NCBI GenBank assembly: GCA_964450835.1
Contig: CAYVEQ010000023.1
Location: 1 to 29,812, forward strand
Direction of reading: 5' to 3'
Source of the DNA: Caccocola sp964450835
GTDB lineage: Bacteria; Synergistota; Synergistia; Synergistales; Synergistaceae
DNA: 29,812 nucleotides
The notes below the pieces were generated by a model. It saw only the letters and a program-made list of their open reading frames with translations. It was not told the DNA's origin and searched no databases. Every line of letters starts with the position of its first letter. The first letter of the stretch is position 1. This document shows positions 23,291-29,812 of this stretch, piece by piece. Both the position numbers and the translations under genes were made by a program.

Positions 23291-24690
23291 AACGCCGCAA
23301 CCTCCGCTCGGTCCTCGCGATCCGCATAGCGTTATTGGTGCTGGTTGCCATTTCCCTGATCAGCGTTGTCTCCGACATCATGATAAGCCGGGAGTTCGAT
23401 GAATATGTGGAAGAACAGCAGGGTCTGGAAGCGGCCGATATTGCGCAGAATATTTCCAGCCAGTACAATGCCGAAAGCGGAGGGTGGAATATTGACTATG
23501 TGCATGGCATGGGGATGTACGCTCTGAAGGACGGTTTTATCATCAGGCTATATGATAAAGACGAAAATGTTCTGTGGGACGCGGAAAACCATGATATGAC
23601 CCTTTGCCACGATGTGATGCGCTCCATTGAGACCCGTATGAGTGAAGAACGCCCCGATCTGAACGGCGATTTTGTAACCCGCCGGTTTGATCTGAAACAG
23701 TCCGGCGCTCTGACCGGATACCTTGACATCAGTTATTACAGTCCTTATTACATGAAAGAAAATGATTTCCGGTTCATCGCCGCCTTGAACCGCATCCTTA
23801 TGGCTGTCGGCGGCGTATCGCTCGTCGGCGCGATGGCAATGGGGACAATGCTGGCAAGCCGCATTGTCAGGCCCGTTTCTAAAGCGGTTGAGATTACACG
23901 GAAGATTTCTGACGGCGACTACAGAGCGCGGCTCAAAGATGACATTCACACAAGTGAACTGCATGAGCTTGCCAGCTCAATCAATCAGATGGCGGAGTCA
24001 CTGGAGGTACAGGAAAATCTGCGTAAGCGCCTGACATCGGACGTTGCCCATGAGCTGCGGACACCGGTCGCCAATATATTATCCTATATGGAAATGATGA
24101 CCGACGGAGTTATGGAACCGACGCCGGTACGTTTGCAAAGCTGTTATGATGAATTGCAGCGCCTTTCAAGCCTGATCTCCGATCTGGAGCGGCTGCGTCA
24201 GGCGGAAAACGAAAATCTGATCCTTACCAAATCGGACGTGGATCTGCGGGAATTGTCACAAACCGTCATGGACAATTTTGAGAGCCGGCTTCGGGAAAAG
24301 CATCTGAACGGACAGGTCACGGGAGACGTTTCGGTTGTTCCCATAGACCGGAGCCGGATGCAGCAGGTCGTTACGAATCTGGTGTCCAATGCCGTTAAGT
24401 ACTCCAATGACGGCGGCACTGTGCGCGTTGTTGTCGAGGACGCGAAAAACAGCGGCATCATCCATGTCGAGGACAGAGGAATCGGCATACCGCAAACGGA
24501 TTTAAAAAGAATCTTTGAAAGGTTTTACCGGACCGATAAATCCAGAAACCGCAGGACAGGAGGCGCAGGCATCGGCCTTACGGTAGCAAAAGCCATCGTA
24601 CAGGCGCATAAAGGAGAAATAAGCGTTGAGAGCGAGGAAGGAAAAGGAAGCAGATTCACGGTTGTATTACCCAAGTCAGCTTCGCTGTGA
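23287..24690 (+). CDS. Membrane sensor histidine kinase
   Basis: 467 residues. Two membrane helices (about 10-30 and 169-190) frame an extracytoplasmic sensor domain of about 138 residues. It is rich in acidic residues, His and Met (WDAENHDMTLCHDVMRSIET) and could sense metal. A HAMP domain follows (about 192-245), then HisKA with VAHELRTPVAN (phospho-His255). The ATPase domain has NLVSNAVKYSNDGG (N box), DRGIGIP (G1) and GGAGIGLTVAK (G2). All catalytic boxes are intact. It is co-translated with the response regulator. Context points to copper or silver stress as the signal, but cell-envelope stress cannot be excluded. Confidence 0.94.
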   Translation: MKRRNLRSVLAIRIALLVLVAISLISVVSDIMISREFDEYVEEQQGLEAADIAQNISSQYNAESGGWNIDYVHGMGMYALKDGFIIRLYDKDENVLWDAENHDMTLCHDVMRSIETRMSEERPDLNGDFVTRRFDLKQSGALTGYLDISYYSPYYMKENDFRFIAALNRILMAVGGVSLVGAMAMGTMLASRIVRPVSKAVEITRKISDGDYRARLKDDIHTSELHELASSINQMAESLEVQENLRKRLTSDVAHELRTPVANILSYMEMMTDGVMEPTPVRLQSCYDELQRLSSLISDLERLRQAENENLILTKSDVDLRELSQTVMDNFESRLREKHLNGQVTGDVSVVPIDRSRMQQVVTNLVSNAVKYSNDGGTVRVVVEDAKNSGIIHVEDRGIGIPQTDLKRIFERFYRTDKSRNRRTGGAGIGLTVAKAIVQAHKGEISVESEEGKGSRFTVVLPKSASL

Positions 24691-24843
24691 CAAATGAAAG
24701 AGTGACGGCGGCGGCGCCTTAACGAAGGTGGCTGCCGCTGCCTTCATGCGCGGCGTCGTACACATACGAAAATTATCAATGAGACCGGCCGATGAGCAAT
24801 AAAATTATCCTCCTGCCCCGATTAGACATAAAATCATAAATCT

Positions 24844-24874
24844 ACATAAAAAACACAAACTAACCCGTTACAGT
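24844..24874 (+). promoter_or_regulatory. Copper-module promoter box B with -10
   Basis: ACATAAAAAACACAAA (24844-24859), 9 bp, then TACAGT (24869-24874). The start codon is 45 bp downstream, nearly the same distance as at box A. Two further CATAAA hexamers at 24827 and 24835 precede it, with 8- and 10-bp steps, so the regulator may bind several direct repeats. Confidence 0.6.
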
Positions 24875-24904
24875 ACAGCCAGAAAATCAGAGGAGGTCAA
24901 TCTC

Positions 24905-26890
24905 ATGAGCAAAACAATCATGCTGAATATCGGCGGCATGACTTGCGTGAACTGCCGGAATAAAATTGAGAAAACACTGAACCAAACAGACGGCATCATA
25001 AACGCCAGCGTGAGCTATGACAATGCGGCTGCGGAAATTTCTTACGATGAAGGCAAAATTTCTTTGAAAGAGATTACCGGCGTTATTGAACGTCTGGGCT
25101 ATGAAGCAATTCCTGGAAAGAAAGCTCCCGGCCCTGACATCAGGCGTATCGTCTGTACTCTTGTGATCATCGTGTCCTTGTATATCATACTGCAGTCGAT
25201 GGAAATCCTGAATCTGCTGGTGCCAAGTCAGCTTGCCGACACAAAGATGGGATACGGGATGCTCTTTGTAATCGGCCTGATCACATCAGTCCATTGTATC
25301 GCGATGTGCGGCGGCATCAATCTTTCCCAGTGCATCCCGCAGCCGAAGAATGGCGAAGCGGAGGATACCGGCGGGATGGCGGTATTCTATCCGGCTCTGT
25401 TCTACAATGTGGGACGCGTCCTGTCCTATACGGCAGCAGGTTTTATTCTCGGAATGGCAGGTTTCCTGTTCGGGGGCGGGGAGGAGGTCGGCTTGTCCGT
25501 ATTCCCGCAAGGCATATTAAAAATCATTGCCGGCTTGTTCATGGCGGTCATGGGAATCAATATGCTCGGTCTGTTCCCCAGGCTCCGCAAATTCACCATC
25601 CGCATGCCCGGCTTCCTCGCCCGAAAGCTCTGCGGACAGAGAGCGAAGACGAACCGCCCTCTCCTCGCAGGCGTCCTGAACGGTTTTATGCCCTGCGGCC
25701 CGCTGCAATCCATGTGGATTGTTGCGCTGGCATCCGGAAGCCCCTTTGCCGGCGCACTTTCCATGTTACTGTTCAGCTTGGGCACTGTGCCGCTTATGCT
25801 TGGCCTCGGTTCCCTTGTGTCGGCGCTTGGCAGGAAGTTCACAGACAAGGTCATGGCCGTAGGCGCCGTTCTGGTTGTTGTCTTGGGGCTGGCAATGCTT
25901 TCCCAGGGAGGATCTTTGAGCGGCTGGCTTCCTCCCGATCTTCTTCTTATTCTGGTCATTGCCCTTAGCGTTGCAGGAGTGCTGATGAGCCTTCCCATTG
26001 AAAAAAAAGCTGTCAGGAACGCGGTAAAGGCCGCATCGCTGACGGTTGTCATCGGGGCTTACGCGTTATGGAGTTACCATGGCGTGCTGTTACAGAAGGA
26101 TTCCGCTGCGGATAACAACCTGAAAATTGTAGATGGCGTGCAGGTGGTCAACAGCACATTGCAATCCGGCCGGTATCCCGGTATTACGGTTCATGCCGGC
26201 ATTCCGGTAAAATGGGTGATCGACGCGCCGGAGGGAAGCATAAACGGGTGCAACAACCGGATCGTGATACGGGACTACGGCATCGAGCATACTTTTCATA
26301 CAGGAGAAAACATTATAGAGTTCACGCCCGCCCGTACCGGCACGATTCGTTACAGCTGCTGGATGGGAATGATTCGGGGCAACATTTTTGTTACGGACGG
26401 AACTGAGGGCAGTGCCGCGGCTTCCGGCAGCGGGGCCGGCGTTCCGACGCCCGCCGAATATACGATTCCGACAGAAAAACTGGCCTTTGCCTCCGTCCTT
26501 CGTGACAAGTCCGGAAACGAAGTCCAGGAAGTCAGCGTTGAACTGACGGACGATGGCTTCGCCCCGGCAATCATTGTGGTACAGCGTGGCCTGACCGTGC
26601 GGTGGAATATCAAAAACAGCATGACCGGAGCGGAAAACGGCACGGATCTGTTGGCGCCGTACTATTCTACACGGCTGACTTTAGCCTCCGGGTTGAACCG
26701 GTTAATATTGCACCCTACAAAAAGCTTTGATGTTTCGACAGGCGATAACCGGTTTTACGCCTATATCAAAGTAGCGGACGACTTGTCCGCAGTGAATGAT
26801 GAGGCTGTCCGCAAAGAAGTCGCGGCTTTTAAGCCCATGGTCTATCCGGCCGAGGTCTTTGAGAATTCGGGAATGTCCTGCTGCGGATAA
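24905..26890 (+). CDS. HMA-SafE/UreH-like-cupredoxin fusion protein
   Basis: A 661-residue multidomain copper protein. GAGGAGG supports the ATG. Residues 1-68 are an HMA domain with GGMTCVNC (Cys14, Cys17). Residues about 78-400 are a membrane domain of the SafE/UreH_2 (DsbD-related) type, with its HCIAMCGG (His130, Cys131, Met134, Cys135) and MPCGP (Cys264) motifs. Residues about 415-500 form a cupredoxin-like domain with Cys449, His462 and His465, and the loop SCWMGM (Cys485, Met487, Met489), a plausible copper site. A second cupredoxin-like fold follows (about 535-630), with fewer obvious ligands, and the chain ends MSCCG. The layout suggests copper passing from the cytosolic HMA domain through the membrane to an outer cupredoxin. 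That mechanism is inferred from the domains. It is driven by box B and transcribed alone. Confidence 0.9.
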   Translation: MSKTIMLNIGGMTCVNCRNKIEKTLNQTDGIINASVSYDNAAAEISYDEGKISLKEITGVIERLGYEAIPGKKAPGPDIRRIVCTLVIIVSLYIILQSMEILNLLVPSQLADTKMGYGMLFVIGLITSVHCIAMCGGINLSQCIPQPKNGEAEDTGGMAVFYPALFYNVGRVLSYTAAGFILGMAGFLFGGGEEVGLSVFPQGILKIIAGLFMAVMGINMLGLFPRLRKFTIRMPGFLARKLCGQRAKTNRPLLAGVLNGFMPCGPLQSMWIVALASGSPFAGALSMLLFSLGTVPLMLGLGSLVSALGRKFTDKVMAVGAVLVVVLGLAMLSQGGSLSGWLPPDLLLILVIALSVAGVLMSLPIEKKAVRNAVKAASLTVVIGAYALWSYHGVLLQKDSAADNNLKIVDGVQVVNSTLQSGRYPGITVHAGIPVKWVIDAPEGSINGCNNRIVIRDYGIEHTFHTGENIIEFTPARTGTIRYSCWMGMIRGNIFVTDGTEGSAAASGSGAGVPTPAEYTIPTEKLAFASVLRDKSGNEVQEVSVELTDDGFAPAIIVVQRGLTVRWNIKNSMTGAENGTDLLAPYYSTRLTLASGLNRLILHPTKSFDVSTGDNRFYAYIKVADDLSAVNDEAVRKEVAAFKPMVYPAEVFENSGMSCCG

Positions 26891-26925
26891 TCCTCTCTCA
26901 GTTCTCCTGCCGGTTTATATAGATT

Positions 26926-26964
26926 ATTCCCTTGCCGCTTGATACGGCAAAGGAATTTATTTTG
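26926..26964 (+). terminator. Terminator after the fusion gene
   Basis: ATTCCCTTGCCG and CGGCAAAGGAAT pair over 12 positions with one mismatch around a seven-base loop, followed by TTATTTTGG. Confidence 0.75.
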
Positions 26965-26982
26965 GCAGAAATTTTTATAGCA

Positions 26983-27013
26983 ACATAAAAACAACAAAAC
27001 ATGACGACATACT
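26983..27013 (+). promoter_or_regulatory. Copper-module promoter box C with -10
   Basis: ACATAAAAACAACAAA (26983-26998), 9 bp, then CATACT (27008-27013). Same box and same spacing as A and B, but no recognisable protein gene follows. A transcript from about 27020 would run into copy 2 of the diverged repeat, so it may make an RNA or a peptide I cannot identify. Confidence 0.5.
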
Positions 27014-27069
27014 TAGGCGTAAAAGCTTGTGTAAATACGTGTCCGCAAGTGATGCCGCCGCCTTGAGGC

Positions 27070-27610
27070 GTTTGCGGCTGAGAGAGAGATATAAACCGTG
27101 CCGTTTCGGTGAAGAATCCTCCTTGTTTTGCCGGCCGATTCTTCCGGGCGCTCAGTCAAGCGCATGGTTAAGAGCCTTGCGCGCATTTCATCATGGGGAA
27201 ATATCCCAACTTTCTCGTCCTGCGCCTTTCTTCCTGTCGGGCCATTTTCGCAACGAATGCATCGGTCCCGGGTCTTGCTTCCCCGCCATCCGGCGCCGCN
27301 NNNNNNNNNNNNNNNNNNNNNNNNNNNNNNNNNNNNNNNNNNNNNNNNNNNNNNNNNNNNNNNNNNNNNNNNNNNNNNNNNNNNNNNNNNNNNNNNNNNG
27401 CGCCGCAGCCCCGGCGCACAGTTCCGCGTTCTTTCGGCTTCCCGGATACTGCCGCGGGTACGAAAAGTCTCCGCCTGTCCGTTCGGCCCTCCGGCAGCCT
27501 CACGGCTTACCTGCATACGGCCGGTACCGAGGATTTGAGCCGCCTTCTCCGCCTCGCGCAAAATATCCGTTGTGCCGAACCCCGTATGGCCCGTCTTTCT
27601 TAAATTTCTT
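27070..27610. repeat. Diverged direct repeat, copy 2 (contains a scaffold gap)
   Basis: Same orientation as copy 1 at 18226-18660. The sequence left of the N run (ending CATCCGGCGCCGC at 27299) matches copy 1 up to 18387, and the sequence right of it (from 27400) matches from 18451. By comparison about 63 bases are hidden in the gap, unless the 7 bases shared by both edges mark a collapsed overlap. The minus-strand hairpin with the GTGA loop is conserved, with one stem mismatch. It lies directly downstream of promoter box C. Confidence 0.8.
27300..27399. other. 100-N scaffold gap
   Basis: Exactly 100 N inside copy 2 of the diverged repeat. Both edges carry GCGCCGC. Comparison with copy 1 suggests that roughly 60 bases are missing. 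Confidence 0.95.
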
Positions 27611-27849
27611 CCGCGGCCCGCTCATCGCGAACCGAATCGCACGCTGTCTGTCCTTCGGAATGTCCGCATGTTTTTGTTCCGGCCGTATAAAAAAACGGCT
27701 GCCTTTTGTGCGCGGCAACGCGGCAGGAAGGGAGCGCATAAACTGAGGCTGCCCAACGAATGAAGCAGCACAAATGAGCCGTGACGGACACGGGCGCGGG
27801 AGCATAGCGAACATGCCTGATTTAACGGCAAAACCTGCCGCGGCGCGGC
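27611..27849. other. Intergenic stretch after repeat copy 2
   Basis: No gene supported. A terminator-like hairpin, GGCCGT and ACGGCT around an A-rich loop (27681-27700), is followed by GCCTTTTG. It could end a transcript started at box C. The HxlR gene ends at 27850 on the other strand. Confidence 0.45.
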
Positions 27850-28185
27850 TTATTCTCCGTTCAGTCTCGCCTTGTAATCCTCTCCCCATGTCTTCATGGC
27901 ATCAAGAATCGGCCCCAGACTTTTCCCCAAATCCGACAGAGCATATTCCACTCTCGGCGGGACCTCGGGATAAACGGTGCGGGTAACAAGCCCGTCCGTT
28001 TCCATGGCTCTGAGACTGTCCGTCAGCACTTTTTGACTGATTCCGTCAAGATTTCTTTGCAGCTCGTTAAACCGCCACGGCCGCTCCAGCAGATTGCGTA
28101 TAATCAGCAGTTTCCATTTGCTTCCGATCAGCTGCACCGTTGTCGCCACCGGGCATTCAGGGAGCAGTTCGGCTCTTGTTCTCAC
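27850..28185 (-). CDS. HxlR family transcriptional regulator
   Basis: 111 residues from a GTG start at 28185. That start is chosen because GGAGAGG lies seven bases upstream and the protein then begins like other HxlR members. An ATG seven codons earlier would contain the ribosome binding site in its coding sequence. The winged helix-turn-helix covers nearly all of it: CPVATTVQLIGSKWKLLII, FNELQRNLDGISQKVLTDSL, and a wing ending RVEYALSDLG. Cys11 sits where thiol-sensing relatives such as YodB have their redox Cys. It is divergent from the ACGX peptide gene 250 bp away and probably controls it. Thiol, metal or electrophile stress is a plausible signal, but that is inference. Confidence 0.92.
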   Translation of the reverse strand: MRTRAELLPECPVATTVQLIGSKWKLLIIRNLLERPWRFNELQRNLDGISQKVLTDSLRAMETDGLVTRTVYPEVPPRVEYALSDLGKSLGPILDAMKTWGEDYKARLNGE

Positions 28186-28311
28186 AAAAAAACCTCTCCA
28201 ATGCATTAAATTTGAATGTTACACTAATATTACAATATAATACTCGGAAAAACAAATTTAAACCTCTACGGGAAAATGCGCGCGTTCAAAAAGGTTCTGC
28301 TTCTGAGACAG

Positions 28312-28350
28312 TTACAAAAGGGTGCCTATCCCTATAAAAAAGTGCGTACT
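28312..28350 (+). promoter_or_regulatory. ACGX operon promoter with HxlR-type direct repeat
   Basis: TTACAA (28312-28317) and TATAAA (28333-28338) are 15 bp apart, a short spacer typical of regulated promoters. GTGCCTA (28322-28328) and GTGCGTA (28342-28348) form a direct repeat 20 bp apart, two helical turns, straddling the -10. A repressor bound there would block polymerase. The HxlR gene next door is the obvious candidate. Confidence 0.5.
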
Positions 28351-28434
28351 TGTACCGCTCCGGCGGCCCGGTAAAATAAAAAATACGGAAGGCATAAACT
28401 GCCTTTTGAATTCTTCAAAAAGGAGGAGATGACA

Positions 28435-28647
28435 ATGGCACTTTCAAATCTCGCCTGTTGGGCCGATGACAAAGCATCGTCCGCCTGCGGAGCAGCCTGC
28501 GGCGCTTCGGACAAGCCCGCCGAGACTCCGGCCGCCTGCGGCGCGGCTGGCAAGCCGGATGAAAAGCCGTCAGCGTGCGGGGCTTCCGACAAACCGGAGG
28601 GGAAACCTTCGGCGTGCGGCTCCGCCTGCGGCGCGGCTGACAAATAA
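28435..28647 (+). CDS. ACGX-repeat Cys-rich peptide precursor
   Basis: A 70-residue ribosomal peptide substrate. The ATG at 28435 follows AGGAGGAG by six bases; another ATG at 28429 touches that site. The N-terminal leader is short (MALSNLACWADDK). The rest is built from Ala-Cys-Gly-Ala/Ser motifs separated by SDKP, AGKPDEKPS and similar linkers. There are six ACG motifs and seven Cys in all, with few other side chains. This is the hallmark of the ACGX peptide family, which pairs with a radical SAM/SPASM enzyme, and such an enzyme follows 102 bp later. The Cys are expected to become thioether cross-links or similar. The mature product and its activity are unknown. Confidence 0.88.
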   Translation: MALSNLACWADDKASSACGAACGASDKPAETPAACGAAGKPDEKPSACGASDKPEGKPSACGSACGAADK

Positions 28648-28667
28648 TCCGCGCCCCGGCAAAACCT

Positions 28668-28698
28668 GTTCCCGGCGGAACGCCTGTCCGTCGGGAAC
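28668..28698 (+). terminator. Hairpin between precursor and maturase genes
   Basis: GTTCCCG/CGGGAAC plus GGA/TCC form a two-part stem around a seven-base loop, with no T run after it. It probably lowers maturase expression relative to the peptide or protects the 3' end of the precursor mRNA, rather than stopping transcription fully. Confidence 0.5.
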
Positions 28699-28749
28699 AC
28701 ACGAATACGACTGGCTCCGCCGATTTTCATAAATAACGGGAACATTCAA

Positions 28750-29796
28750 ATGAAACAGTATTTTTCTTTTCAGTGGCATATCACGGACAAGTGCGGCCAG
28801 CGGTGCAGGCACTGCTATATTTATTCCGGTGATATCCGCAAAGTGCCGGATACCATGAACTGGCGGCAGATAGAGGACACGTTTTACAACTGCATGGATT
28901 TCTGCGAGATGTACAACCGCCTCCCGTATTTTTACCTGACCGGCGGCGACCCTGTTCTGCACCCGGATTTTTGGCGGCTGCTGAATCTTTTCAAAGATAA
29001 CAATGTCCCGTTTACAATCATGGGAAATCCTTTTCACCTGAACGATCAGGTGTGCGGGGAGATGAAATACCGCGGCTGCGAAAAATATCAGCTATCCCTT
29101 GACGGTTTGCGCGAAACGCACGACTGGTTCCGCAAGCCCGGCTCCTTTGACTGCACGCTGGAAAAGATCGGCTGCATCAATCGTGCGGGGATGAAGAGCG
29201 TTATTATGACTACGGTATCGAAAACAAACATGGCGGAGGTGCCCGGTGTAATTGACACTGCTGTGGCGGCAGGAGCGAACGTGTTTGCATTTTCCCGCTA
29301 TGTGCCAAGCGGAGGCAATTTGGACGCTTCCATGACTCCGCGGGAATACCGGGAGCTGCTTGCGGTTTGTGACCGGAAATTCAGAGAGTATGAGGCGGAT
29401 GGCTGCAAGACTTACTTCAACAGGAAAGACCATCTCTGGACTCTTTACGAATACGAGACCGGCGCTTTCAAAATTCCCCGTGATGCCGGAGAGGGAATGA
29501 TTTACGGCGGCTGCAACTGCGGCAACTGCCATATCACAATCCTGCCGACCGGCGACATCTGCGCATGCCGACGCGTGGCGGATTCCAAAGTCGGAAACAT
29601 TTTTGAGGACAGGCTTGCCGACGTATGGGTCTGCGAGATGGAAGCCTACCGCGATTACGATAAATTCAAAAAATGCGGGAAGTGTGAATTAAAAGCCTGG
29701 TGCCGCGGCTGTCCCGCCGCAGCAAAAGGAACGAACGGAGACTTTTACGCAGCCGACCCTCAGTGCTGGAAGGAGATCACGGAATGGAACTCTTAG
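28750..29796 (+). CDS. Radical SAM/SPASM peptide maturase, ACGX system
   Basis: A 348-residue radical S-adenosylmethionine enzyme. The 4Fe-4S motif is CGQRCRHC (Cys15, Cys19, Cys22), followed by the SAM-binding YLTGGDP. The C-terminal SPASM region has many Cys (GGCNCGNC, GDICACRR, KCGKCELKAWCRGC, then DPQCW), enough for two auxiliary clusters. SPASM enzymes of this kind install thioether or carbon cross-links on Cys-rich peptides. The likely substrate is the ACGX peptide just upstream. The ribosome binding site is weak (GGGAA), matching the lower amount of enzyme needed. The next gene starts inside its last codons. The pairing to ACGX is family knowledge; the exact chemistry is not visible. 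Confidence 0.93.
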   Translation: MKQYFSFQWHITDKCGQRCRHCYIYSGDIRKVPDTMNWRQIEDTFYNCMDFCEMYNRLPYFYLTGGDPVLHPDFWRLLNLFKDNNVPFTIMGNPFHLNDQVCGEMKYRGCEKYQLSLDGLRETHDWFRKPGSFDCTLEKIGCINRAGMKSVIMTTVSKTNMAEVPGVIDTAVAAGANVFAFSRYVPSGGNLDASMTPREYRELLAVCDRKFREYEADGCKTYFNRKDHLWTLYEYETGAFKIPRDAGEGMIYGGCNCGNCHITILPTGDICACRRVADSKVGNIFEDRLADVWVCEMEAYRDYDKFKKCGKCELKAWCRGCPAAAKGTNGDFYAADPQCWKEITEWNS

Positions 29797-29812
29797 ATTT
29801 AATGAAATACCG
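29784..29812 (+). CDS. Start of a following gene, possibly nitroreductase-like (partial)
   Basis: An ATG at 29784 with AAGGAG upstream overlaps the end of the maturase gene in another frame and runs off the window after ten codons (MELLDLMKYR). Nitroreductase/SagB-type flavoproteins often begin this way (short hydrophobic helix, then Lys-x-Arg), and such oxidoreductases occur beside radical SAM peptide genes. Ten residues are too few for a real assignment. Confidence 0.45.

Noticed and set aside
27027..27746. Plus-strand frame of 239 codons through repeat copy 2
   Set aside because: It depends on 100 N of unknown length, begins at a TTG without a ribosome binding site and resembles no family. 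It is not called, although box C leaves some room for a product here.
1..29812. tRNA, rRNA, riboswitch or prophage genes
   Set aside because: No T-arm-like GGTTCRA context, conserved rRNA stretch, riboswitch core or phage structural gene was seen on either strand.

Overview
The window looks like draft or metagenome-derived chromosome from a GC-rich anaerobe that ferments amino acids. The best guess is Synergistota, near Cloacibacillus or Synergistes. This rests on an M20 amidohydrolase next to a DUF3100-type membrane pair, a DppA D-aminopeptidase, an ornithine-cyclodeaminase-like enzyme, an Lrp/aminotransferase pair and a BMP-type solute-binding protein. It is inference, because no rRNA or other phylogenetic marker is present. 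Three runs of exactly 100 N (13194-13293, 18108-18207, 27300-27399) are scaffold gaps.

Layout. (1) 47-794: a CRISPR array of 13 repeats and 12 spacers with an I-E-like palindromic repeat; no cas gene is in the window. (2) 1.1-3.6 kb: a small membrane protein and a P1B-type ATPase that lacks the usual CPx motif. (3) 3.6-6.3 kb: an operon of M20 amidohydrolase plus two membrane proteins. (4) 6.4-12.7 kb: housekeeping and catabolic genes, namely a secreted M23 peptidase, a BMP binding protein, YchF, DppA with a ROK kinase, and a cyclodeaminase-like protein. (5) 12.7-14.4 kb: a YheO/DauR-like regulator coupled to an EamA exporter; the regulator looks broken only because of an assembly gap whose two edges overlap. 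(6) 14.5-16.2 kb, minus strand: Lrp regulator and class I aminotransferase. (7) 16.3-18.1 kb: a gene-poor stretch and three small unrecognised minus-strand genes.

(8) 18.2-27.6 kb: a less GC-rich block that looks acquired. It is bracketed by two diverged direct copies of a sequence of several hundred bases and carries a copper (or silver) handling module. The module has two tiny membrane proteins, a DUF2318 protein, a CopA ATPase with a CopZ-like domain fused at its C-terminus, an OmpR-type two-component system, and an unusual fusion of HMA domain, SafE/UreH-like membrane domain and cupredoxin domains. Three near-identical 16-bp boxes (18692, 24844, 26983) each lie 9 bp before a weak -10 hexamer. 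They look like activator-dependent promoters, plausibly driven by the local response regulator. (9) 27.85-29.8 kb: a divergent HxlR regulator and an ACGX-type peptide system, with a Cys-rich precursor, a radical SAM/SPASM maturase and the first codons of a following gene.

How it works together. The copper block reads as one circuit: sensor kinase and regulator, export ATPase, cytosolic chaperone domain, and membrane/extracytoplasmic copper-binding proteins. The ACGX locus next to it is regulated separately, but a role in thiol or metal chemistry would fit its position. The most useful new leads are the shared promoter box, the bracketing repeat, the probable internal start that would release free CopZ, and the rescued YheO-like gene.
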